Made by a program: the position numbers and the translations under genes | Part shown: piece after piece, positions 5,834 to 11,812 of the stretch | Layout: every line of letters begins with the position of its first letter | Numbering within the stretch: position 1 is the stretch's first letter | Notes under the pieces: generated by a model | What the model saw: only the letters and a program-made list of their open reading frames with translations | The model's database searches: none | What the model was told of the DNA's origin: nothing | Assembly (NCBI GenBank): GCA_964425275.1 | Contig: CAYRLZ010000001.1 | Span: 1-11,812 of the forward strand | Length of the DNA: 11,812 nucleotides | Direction: 5' to 3' | Source of the DNA: CAYRLZ01 sp964425275 | Lineage (GTDB): Bacteria > Hydrothermota > Tepidihabitantia > Tepidihabitantales > JBDRVQ01

Positions 5834-6202
5834 ATGAATAAGATTTTAATTGTTGATGACATTAGGGAGTATGTCGATTCGTTAAAAAATGTTTTGAAAA
5901 GCGAATACGAAATAGTCGTAGCATATTCCTTGAAGGAAGCGAAAGAGAAGGCAAACGAAACCTTTTCTCTCTTTTTGGTTGACATCCGTTTAGATGAATC
6001 GGAGCCAACAAATATTGATGGGATAGTTTTTTTGGAATGGGCGAAAAAGAATTTCCCAAAAATTCCGGTGGTGATGATGAGCGCCTATAAAGAATTTGAG
6101 GAAAAGAAAGAAGAGATTATTGCCAAAGGATCCGAGACATTTTTAAGAAAGCCGATTGATATAAGGAATCTAAAAGAAACGATAAGAAACCTTATTGTTT
6201 AA
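5834..6202 (+). CDS. Stand-alone response-regulator receiver domain protein
   Basis: A single CheY-like receiver domain of 122 residues with no output domain. The phosphorylation machinery is complete: acidic pair Asp8-Asp9 in ILIVDD, phospho-acceptor Asp50 in LVDIRL, Ser83 in VMMSAY, and Lys106-Pro107 in LRKPID. The loop after Asp50 (DESEPTNIDGI) is a few residues longer than in most receivers. No Shine-Dalgarno stands out before the ATG. It follows livF by 39 nt in the same direction but probably has its own promoter. It ends 8 nt before the convergent gene. No histidine kinase is in the window, so it is an orphan here. It may signal by protein contact or phosphorelay; a link to the importer or to the convergent operon is not shown. 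Confidence 0.88.
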   Translation: MNKILIVDDIREYVDSLKNVLKSEYEIVVAYSLKEAKEKANETFSLFLVDIRLDESEPTNIDGIVFLEWAKKNFPKIPVVMMSAYKEFEEKKEEIIAKGSETFLRKPIDIRNLKETIRNLIV

Positions 6203-6210
6203 TTAGATAC

Positions 6211-6670
6211 TTATGTAAAAAAGATGATAGCAATGACCTCTCGCCCCGGCGATTCATTAGTTCCGAGGAGAGACCAAAGAGGAATAAGCCCGACAAACAT
6301 AATGCTATTCCAGCGAGTAGTTGTATCACATTTCCAGTGACAAGACCCTAATAAATCGTATAGATACCGTGTAATTCCGGGAGGGGAGAATAGAGTAAAA
6401 TCATAAGTAAACCCACAAGGCAAAAGAAGAGTAAACCAATAAATGATTGTGGTTCCGAAGTCCGTATTTGTCGTGCAGATGAATAAGAAGCAGTAAAGAC
6501 GCCACATAGCACCCTATTCCAAAAAGAAAAAGGAGAATTGTGGCAAGACGGATCCCAAATCCTCCCCTCTCTCTGCGAAGCCCCAAAGCCCCAACATAAC
6601 CGGCAAAAATTGGGATTATTGTCGCAACCGCTGTTCCCAGCAAATAAAGAAACAAAATGCCGGTCTTCAT
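6211..6670 (-). pseudogene. Small multi-pass membrane protein, frameshifted in this sequence
   Basis: Two overlapping minus-strand frames look like halves of one gene. The first (6670 to 6401, 89 codons) starts MKTGILFLYLLGTAVATIIP and contains two hydrophobic helices (residues 4-30 and 41-66), then turns into HNHLLVYSSFALWVYL before its stop. The second, shifted by one base (6507 to 6211), continues with TTIIYWFTLLLPCGFTYDF, a polar loop with two Cys, and NSIMFVGLIPLWSLLG, ending in IIFFT. Joined, they give about 152 residues and four transmembrane helices. The two frames overlap for 107 bases, too long for ordinary coupled genes, so one extra base between 6401 and 6507 is likely, by assembly error or true mutation. 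No slippery site is obvious. I do not recognise the family. It follows the second deaminase-fold gene by 32 nt and may belong to that operon. No Shine-Dalgarno is seen at 6670. Confidence 0.45.
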
Positions 6671-6702
6671 ATTATTGGAATAAATATAAGGTTACGATTT
6701 TT

Positions 6703-7182
6703 TCAGAGTCTCATTAGAATTAACTGAACGAGTTTAATTCCAGGGCGGAGGATGACTTTGACTCGTCCAACATTGGTGATTAAGAAGAAGAGGCTTTGGG
6801 TAGAGATGCCCGGCTGGACAAAACCGGAGGAGATGCTGAGGTTTAATTCGTAAATACTCGTTCGGGCACGGGGTGTAATCCAACCACAGATATCTGGGGG
6901 TAATGTAATTTTTTCAAGCGTTTTTCCGACTACCTTTTCATTTGGGGCAAGTTCATATTTTGTTTTTTCAAAGGGCAGTGGTTGGACAACGGAAGAAGGC
7001 GGATTATCGGGGTCAATGGTAATTGGCTCACCTTTAAAGTCCTTTAGTTCGCCAAAGACACCAATTTGAGAACCAAGAGTGAGTTCAATTGAGGCAGCTT
7101 TTACCATTTCCGCACTATAGGGTTCAATTTTTACTCGTCCTCTTTCAATCTCTTTTAGGATTTCATCTTTTTTAAGTGCCAT
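6703..7182 (-). CDS. dCTP deaminase/dUTPase-fold protein 2, probably non-catalytic
   Basis: 159 residues with the Dcd/dUTPase beta-barrel pattern: VKIEPY and AASIELTLG (17-37), the long linker with DPDNPP, YELAPNEKVVGKTLEKITLPPDICGWI (76-102), PRARTSIYELNL (104-115), SSGFVQPG (118-125), FFLITNVG (132-139) and RPGIKLVQLI (146-155). Genuine dCTP deaminases use a Ser and Arg in the GRSSLxR helix and a Glu two strands later (E. coli Ser111, Arg115, Glu138), with Asp in the IDPG turn. Aligned by eye, these are Ala, Ile, Leu and Gln here, so deamination of dCTP or hydrolysis of dUTP is unlikely. Homotrimer formation and ligand binding may persist. It overlaps the upstream paralogue by 11 nt. AAGG sits very close to its ATG. 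Annotation pipelines would probably call it dCTP deaminase, which I consider misleading. A role as scaffold or nucleotide sensor for the tubulin-like protein is inference. Confidence 0.75.
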   Translation of the reverse strand: MALKKDEILKEIERGRVKIEPYSAEMVKAASIELTLGSQIGVFGELKDFKGEPITIDPDNPPSSVVQPLPFEKTKYELAPNEKVVGKTLEKITLPPDICGWITPRARTSIYELNLSISSGFVQPGISTQSLFFLITNVGRVKVILRPGIKLVQLILMRL

Positions 7183-7648
7183 AACCTTTTAGACGGAAGA
7201 AAATTAGTTGGCAGATTTTGCTGTCGGTAAATAAAGATATCGGGGCGTTTCCGAAATTGGTGATCAGAAAAAAGAGTTCCTCCTCTCTGGTATTTGGTTG
7301 GATAAAACCGGTTGAGATATGGATGTTCAAACCGAGTAGGGTGATTCTTCCCCGTCCGGTAATCCAGCCAGCAATGTCTTCGGGTAAAGTTATCTTCTCT
7401 TTAGTTCTCCCAATGACACTCTTCTTGGGGGCAAGTTCGTAGACATTGTTCACTTTCTCCCAAATAATCATTTGATAATCAATTTCATTAGAAGGTATTG
7501 GGTGGCGAACTTCTTTTAATCTGCCAAATTCGTTACTGAGAAGGAGTTCAATCGATGCGTCTTTTATATTTTCTGGGAAATAAGGCTCAATCCTTATTCT
7601 GCCCTTTTTAATCTCTTCCCTTATTTCCTCGGCGTTCAAAATGCTCAT
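7172..7648 (-). CDS. dCTP deaminase/dUTPase-fold protein 1, probably non-catalytic
   Basis: 158 residues, clearly paralogous to the next gene: both begin with an EEI-x-KGR-IEPY type segment, followed by ASIEL (31-35 here), ELAPKKSVIG (71-80), KITLPEDIAGWITGRGR (85-101), LLGLNIHISTGFIQP (104-118), FFLITNFG (126-133) and KICQLIFFRL (144-153). The fold motifs are well kept, including the family LGL/HIS strand, yet the catalytic positions are altered: the Ser of GRSS is Gly, the following Arg is Leu, the Asp of IDPG is Gln, and the catalytic Glu aligns with Leu. Activity as dCTP deaminase or dUTPase is therefore doubtful. The start ATG overlaps the stop of the tubulin-like gene (ATGA), and a GGAA-type site lies just upstream, so expression is coupled to it. 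Heterotrimers or a hetero-complex of the two paralogues are possible. Specific ligand unknown. Confidence 0.78.
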   Translation of the reverse strand: MSILNAEEIREEIKKGRIRIEPYFPENIKDASIELLLSNEFGRLKEVRHPIPSNEIDYQMIIWEKVNNVYELAPKKSVIGRTKEKITLPEDIAGWITGRGRITLLGLNIHISTGFIQPNTREEELFFLITNFGNAPISLFTDSKICQLIFFRLKGYGT

Positions 7649-10600
7649 CTTTCCGTCTCTTCCTCCAGCATAATTAACCAGACTTTGTAGAGGTCTTGGT
7701 CAGATTTGCTAAACCTACCAGTGTTTAATTCTTCTTCTAATTTCCTTATTTTTTCTTTTAAGAAACTTTCATAAGAACCTTCTTTTCTTTTGGTGTTTAT
7801 CATCTCACTCACTTTTTTGGTCAATTCTTCTATTGCGCTTTTGTACGAGTCTTCTTTATCTTCCGGAGGGAATACCAATTCGGAGATGAACTTAACCCAA
7901 TAGAATTCCTCTCTTTTAAATTTGAGCTCGAGATTGTTTATTTTAATTTTTACCCAATTAATCATCGTTTTATCATCTGTGTAAAAATCAGGGGTTATCT
8001 GGCCAAGTATTTTCCCGAATAGGACCGCCTTTACTACCCTATCATCCTCCAAAATGGAAACGACCTCAAAATGTAGTTCCTGGTGGGAGGTTTTATATTT
8101 ATTGGCAATTTTTGCTTCATAATAAAAGGCAAGGTTCTCCGCACGAAAGATATGGGGAGAGATATTTTTATCTTCTAAATAGCCCTTCATTATTCGGAGG
8201 TAAGCGTCTCTATTTTTGGTAATATTTTTCATTGCCTTGGTTGTTAAGAGATGCCAACACTGGGAAACGAGGAGTTCGTTCTTTTCTCCAGAAATAAGTA
8301 AATAGTTGTTTCGTTGTAAGTCACCTTTTATATTTTCTATATACTCCCTATATTCTTCTATTGGAAGTTCGGCTTCCCAAAATCCTCTCAAAGTTATCTT
8401 TTCCAATTTGGCAGATTCCCTTCTAATTTTAAAGCGAGTCACAATCTCGTTATGGATTTCCTCCTGATAATTTAACATAACTGTGGTCTTTTTGAGTATA
8501 TCATTTTTAATTTCTTCTGGGTTTTTACCTTGCCAGAAAAAGATATCCATAACCGAGATCCTCGCCATATCCTGCAATTTACCGCAAGTGATGTAATATT
8601 CGGCGAGTTGATTATTCCAAGCCAGTATACTTTCTCGGTCTTTTTTTCCAAATTCATCCTTAAATGGCCAATCGGGCATTTTTACTTCTGATTCTCTATT
8701 AACGATGCAGATAAGGGAGCCTTCAGGACGACGGGGGTCAGGTCGGGTAGTTTTTCCTTGGGGCGGAAAATTAAAGTCCCAAGAAAAACATCTTACGATC
8801 TCTGCCCAAGATGGCTGGGGAAGTTTAACAAAAACTGGATTAGATTGTCTCTCTTCTTCCGTCAATCTTCTTCTACCCCTAATTATTTCATACATCTGAT
8901 ACTCCCACTCGTCTTCAGATTTTGTGAGATATTGATGACAACGGATATTGCTTTTTTCGTTTCGGACTAATCGGATGTCGGGCAATGTGTTGTTTTCAAT
9001 CCACTCTTTTCCCGCTTCAAAAGTGCCGAGCCATATCATTATTTCATCTATCAAAAATTTGATATAAGAACGGTTCGCCTCCGCTATTTCTTTTACCGCT
9101 TCCCAAAGATATTCTCTTCTTTTTTGGATATTCCAAAGTTTATATTTTTCTTTCAACTCGTTCCTTAAGTTCCCCAGTATTATGAATTTATATGTTCTTC
9201 TCCCGTGTGTTCGCCTAAAACTTTCAACAACAGCTCCGTAATTAACATTGAAAGAAGCTTTACTTTTTGCTTTCTCAAATTCGCTCACAATCTTTTCTTC
9301 TTCACTGCCCAGAAACCGATCGTAGTAATATTTTAACTCTTGAAGAAAGACCAAGGCATTTTTTAATGAACTCTTACCGTAAATTGGCTCGCCTCTGTGG
9401 CGATGAAGGATTTTCAACAATTTTTCTCGTAAAAGTCTTTCGAACTCCTCCTTATAAAACTGCTTATAAAAATTAAGGACAGCGTAATAGGTTCCTGCTT
9501 CTCTGCCTCCGGTTAAATTGTCAATGGTAAGCATATCATCTGCTCTACCTAATACTCTTCGTTCGTATCTTTCTAATTGACCATAGGCATTTTCTACATT
9601 TCCGGTTAGACGGATTGCGGTATCAAAAAGAAAGGGAGGAAAGGAAGGAAGTGTAATTGGTTCTCCATTTCTCACGTAGGGAGTTTCCTGCCTCAAAGTG
9701 CTTTCTAAGTTTGTCTCAGTAGCAAATGATGGGTTTGCATCACTTCCTTTATTGACAAGTTGATAGATAATTTGATTAGCAAAATTTGTTGCCTCTTCTT
9801 TGAGGAAACTCTGCACCATTTCTTTCTTGTCAATATCGGGAGCTTCCAGATATTGTTTCAAAACATCAATTGCCATCTTTTGGGCAAATTCCCGTTTTAT
9901 TAATTCGGTGTCAAATATCCACTTGAATGTCCCAAATGTATTGTAGATAAGGGCATCCTGAGGAGAATCTTTAGCTAAATTTCGATTATTAGGCATCTGA
10001 TTTGCAATGATGTTATCATAACTTGACGGCAATCTTGTGCCCGTACGAGTTGCCTCGATTTCGTATTCTTCGGCATACCAGAAGCTTTCTATAAAGTCGA
10101 CGATGGATAAGACAGTTCCATTATAAAAAGGGATTTCATCCCCTCTTTCACCGGCAATATTCTCACCGTCAATGATGAAAGTAAGTTCAGCAAGAATTTC
10201 CTGAGTCCGTTTCTTCACATTTTGGAGGGAAGTGGAATAGGATATATCTATTTGGGTTTTTACCGAATCAATTCTTTGAAACTCCCGAACGAAGGCGTAG
10301 CAATTTGCCTCCAGGAAACTTAAATCTTCTCTTTCCTTTGCTTTTTTAAAACCTTCAGGCAAAAAAAGTATCGGTATTCGGTATGTTTTTCTATACCTAT
10401 GGTTTTTCGCAATATTTTGGAGAAGGAGGAGGAAGTCTAAAAGAGAACCACAACCAGTGCCACCGGCAATAGAACTGACAATAAAACAGAGGCAGTTATC
10501 TTTTAGGAAGTTATCCAGTTTTTGGTAGATATCGAATGAATCTAAGAAGAAGACAGTTCGACTTGTGAGCCGTCTTTCACCCGCCGCTACATCTTTCCGG

Positions 10601-10959
10601 AGAAGGTCTTGAATGTAAAGTTTGGCTTCTTTTTCACTGATAAATTTAGAAATGAATGGGTTTATATTTTCTGCCTTTAGGGAAATTTTCTGTATTTCAT
10701 ATTTATAATCTCCGGAAAATAGGAAGAAATCTCGGCTAACTTCTGTATAGTCAAGAGTATCAATCACACGCCGGCCAAATCCGAAGCGGCAAAATTCAGG
10801 ATTGGGGGTCTCGGCTTTTGTGAGGTCAAAGGCGATGTATCGGAAGGTATCAGGAATATTTTCTATTTTTCCATATCTTTCAAGAAGGCGGTTCTTAAAA
10901 GCGGTAACTACCCATTTTCCAAAACCACCTAATCCAATTAAAAAAATAGACATAGGCAT
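7645..10959 (-). CDS. Large tubulin/FtsZ-superfamily GTPase-like protein (Tubulin_2 type)
   Basis: 1104 residues. The N-terminal third looks like a tubulin/FtsZ GTPase domain: an opening beta strand and loop IFLIGLGGFGKWV (5-17), YIAFDLTKAETP (41-52) in the T2/T3 region, and the signature SSIAGGTGCGSLLDF (162-176), equivalent to the GGGTGSG loop that contacts GTP phosphates. LEANCYAFVREFQRID (216-231) and YNTFGTFKWIF further on also resemble the large bacterial tubulin-like family (Pfam Tubulin_2; close to FtsZl-2 in the literature). Residues from about 400 to the end are rich in charged helices with no motif I recognise, and finish with KEKIRKLEEELNTGR, a likely coiled coil. No signal peptide or membrane helix, so cytoplasmic. 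AGGAGG lies 5 nt before the ATG; a second ATG two codons later is less well placed. It follows the membrane protein by 12 nt and overlaps the deaminase-fold gene by 4. Polymerisation is inferred from family only. Confidence 0.8.
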   Translation of the reverse strand: MPMSIFLIGLGGFGKWVVTAFKNRLLERYGKIENIPDTFRYIAFDLTKAETPNPEFCRFGFGRRVIDTLDYTEVSRDFFLFSGDYKYEIQKISLKAENINPFISKFISEKEAKLYIQDLLRKDVAAGERRLTSRTVFFLDSFDIYQKLDNFLKDNCLCFIVSSIAGGTGCGSLLDFLLLLQNIAKNHRYRKTYRIPILFLPEGFKKAKEREDLSFLEANCYAFVREFQRIDSVKTQIDISYSTSLQNVKKRTQEILAELTFIIDGENIAGERGDEIPFYNGTVLSIVDFIESFWYAEEYEIEATRTGTRLPSSYDNIIANQMPNNRNLAKDSPQDALIYNTFGTFKWIFDTELIKREFAQKMAIDVLKQYLEAPDIDKKEMVQSFLKEEATNFANQIIYQLVNKGSDANPSFATETNLESTLRQETPYVRNGEPITLPSFPPFLFDTAIRLTGNVENAYGQLERYERRVLGRADDMLTIDNLTGGREAGTYYAVLNFYKQFYKEEFERLLREKLLKILHRHRGEPIYGKSSLKNALVFLQELKYYYDRFLGSEEEKIVSEFEKAKSKASFNVNYGAVVESFRRTHGRRTYKFIILGNLRNELKEKYKLWNIQKRREYLWEAVKEIAEANRSYIKFLIDEIMIWLGTFEAGKEWIENNTLPDIRLVRNEKSNIRCHQYLTKSEDEWEYQMYEIIRGRRRLTEEERQSNPVFVKLPQPSWAEIVRCFSWDFNFPPQGKTTRPDPRRPEGSLICIVNRESEVKMPDWPFKDEFGKKDRESILAWNNQLAEYYITCGKLQDMARISVMDIFFWQGKNPEEIKNDILKKTTVMLNYQEEIHNEIVTRFKIRRESAKLEKITLRGFWEAELPIEEYREYIENIKGDLQRNNYLLISGEKNELLVSQCWHLLTTKAMKNITKNRDAYLRIMKGYLEDKNISPHIFRAENLAFYYEAKIANKYKTSHQELHFEVVSILEDDRVVKAVLFGKILGQITPDFYTDDKTMINWVKIKINNLELKFKREEFYWVKFISELVFPPEDKEDSYKSAIEELTKKVSEMINTKRKEGSYESFLKEKIRKLEEELNTGRFSKSDQDLYKVWLIMLEEETER

Positions 10960-10971
10960 GATTTCCTCCTG

Positions 10972-11812
10972 TTAATAAGGATTATATTTTATTTTATATT
11001 CAAAATCCTCACCTTTTATCTCCGTCTCAAAATTTTCCTCTAAAGGTTGAGTTATTTGAGTTGCTCTGTTTTTAACAAACCCTTTTTCAGTAATTACACC
11101 TTCCTCACTCTTTTCTCTGCGGGCAAAAAATATAAAATCGCCACCTTTTTGAAAAAAAGATAATTTTCCATTCCTATCTATTCTCACTTTTCGCTTTCCC
11201 GAAAGAGTAACCATGGTAGACTCGCCCTCTTTTAATATTTCCACACTACCCACAAGTTTTGGACACCCGATTATCCAAAACTTATGCTGATTCCACGAGT
11301 AGATATCTATGTAATGGATAAGAAAGAGAATAAAGATAATTATTAACAGAAGAATATAGAAGCGATAGATTAATAAATCGAGAAGGTCCATTTTCTTCCA
11401 AATCACAGTGCCGTTGGGGTTGGTTGTGTATTCATAAATCGTGCCGTCCGGTTGGCGAGCGTGGAGATTAACAATAAGCCGGTATTTGCCATTCTTTTTA
11501 ATCTTTCCAGCATTTGCCAAAAATTTCGGTTCTTTTTCTCCACCGAGATATTGAAAATGACCCGACCTTATTACCTCATTTTTTTCTAAATCAAAAATCT
11601 GATAAAAAAGGAGGGCATTGGGATTATCAACAAAATGCTCGGTTGGATTAATAATCTCGTCTCCGAATTTAATCGCTGCTTCAATTTTGATATCTTTATG
11701 CCAAGGTTGGACCTCCTGGTCTCTTGGGGTCAAAACCTCAATGTAATGCATTTTAACCACTTTGACCGGTATTAGGGTTTCGGAAATTAATTTATGTGCC
11801 TTCATATTGAGG
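10972..11812 (-). CDS. Single-pass membrane protein with beta-rich domains on both sides, N-terminus probably outside window
   Basis: An ATG at 11805 gives 277 residues, but the frame stays open to the window edge, no ribosome site is seen in the few bases before it, and there is no signal peptide, so the true start is likely further out. Residues 21-126 form a beta-rich, Ig-like region (YIEVLTPRDQEVQ... KYRLIVNLHARQPDG). A single strong transmembrane helix spans about 142-166 (LLDLLIYRFYILLLIIIFIL). After it, WIIGCPKLVGSVEILKEGES and KRKVRIDRNGKLSFF begin a second beta-rich domain (177-277). Von Willebrand A proteins linked to large tubulin-like proteins often end in such an Ig-like, membrane helix, beta-domain arrangement, so this could be the tail of one; the vWA part is not in view and this is inference. 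The stop TAA is followed at once by the AGGAGG of the tubulin-like gene, so they share an operon. Confidence 0.7.
   Translation of the reverse strand, partial: LNMKAHKLISETLIPVKVVKMHYIEVLTPRDQEVQPWHKDIKIEAAIKFGDEIINPTEHFVDNPNALLFYQIFDLEKNEVIRSGHFQYLGGEKEPKFLANAGKIKKNGKYRLIVNLHARQPDGTIYEYTTNPNGTVIWKKMDLLDLLIYRFYILLLIIIFILFLIHYIDIYSWNQHKFWIIGCPKLVGSVEILKEGESTMVTLSGKRKVRIDRNGKLSFFQKGGDFIFFARREKSEEGVITEKGFVKNRATQITQPLEENFETEIKGEDFEYKIKYNPY

Noticed and set aside
5371..5985. Minus-strand open frames opposite livF and the receiver gene
   Set aside because: They lie opposite genes with complete family motifs and have biased, non-family translations; they are shadows.
6703..7648. Reading the two Dcd-fold genes as active dCTP deaminases for pyrimidine metabolism
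   Set aside because: The catalytic Ser, Arg and Glu and the turn Asp are all replaced in both copies, and there is no nucleotide-metabolism gene nearby.
7218..9476. Several short plus-strand frames opposite the deaminase-fold and tubulin-like genes
   Set aside because: The opposite strand carries long frames with clear motifs, and these short ones lack ribosome sites and recognisable domains.
7645..10959. Canonical FtsZ cell-division protein
   Set aside because: At 1104 residues it is far longer than FtsZ (about 350-400), the N-terminal loop is GLGGFGK rather than the FtsZ form, and no division genes are adjacent.

Overview
The window reads as chromosomal DNA of an AT-rich, probably uncultured bacterium. 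Arginine codons are largely AGA/AGG, proteins are rich in Lys, Glu and Ile, and intergenic DNA is very AT-rich. A lipoprotein-type solute-binding protein and a LivHMGF permease/ATPase set identify it as bacterial. The phylum cannot be fixed from this sequence. A small cassette-like GIY-YIG gene and near leaderless starts fit candidate-phylum or thermophile-like lineages, but that is inference.

Left part (1-5794): a branched-chain amino acid type ABC importer split into two divergent units. On the minus strand lie a GIY-YIG-like small gene and the substrate-binding lipoprotein (livK-like, 3' end cut by the window). On the plus strand livH, livM, livG and livF form a tight operon (ATGA overlaps at two of three junctions). 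The roughly 1.2 kb between them (1400-2583) holds no intact gene. It contains two matching promoters that face outward, a 56-codon gene remnant followed by a terminator hairpin, a second hairpin, an unusually strong polypyrimidine tract and a 14-bp inverted repeat. Both promoters combine a TTGACT -35 with a GG-N10-GC element of sigma-54 type, so the importer halves are probably co-regulated. livH appears to be leaderless.

Middle (5791-6202): a stand-alone response-regulator receiver domain with its own likely promoter. No histidine kinase is visible.

Right part (6211-11812): a convergent minus-strand operon that is the most interesting part of the window. In transcription order it has (1) a membrane-anchored protein with an N-terminal beta-rich domain, one transmembrane helix and a beta-rich C-terminal domain, probably cut at its N-terminus by the window edge; (2) a 1104-residue tubulin/FtsZ-superfamily protein with the glycine-rich GTP-binding loop AGGTGCGS; (3) and (4) two tandem dCTP deaminase/dUTPase-fold paralogues that both seem to lack the catalytic residues; and (5) a small multi-pass membrane protein that is frameshifted in this sequence. 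Genes 1 to 4 are packed with overlaps or a 12-base gap, so they probably form one functional unit. The large tubulin-like protein resembles the family described in the literature as part of a predicted membrane-remodelling system with von Willebrand A proteins. Its pairing with two apparently dead dCTP-deaminase-fold proteins is the part I do not recognise as described, and it is the best candidate for a new system here.
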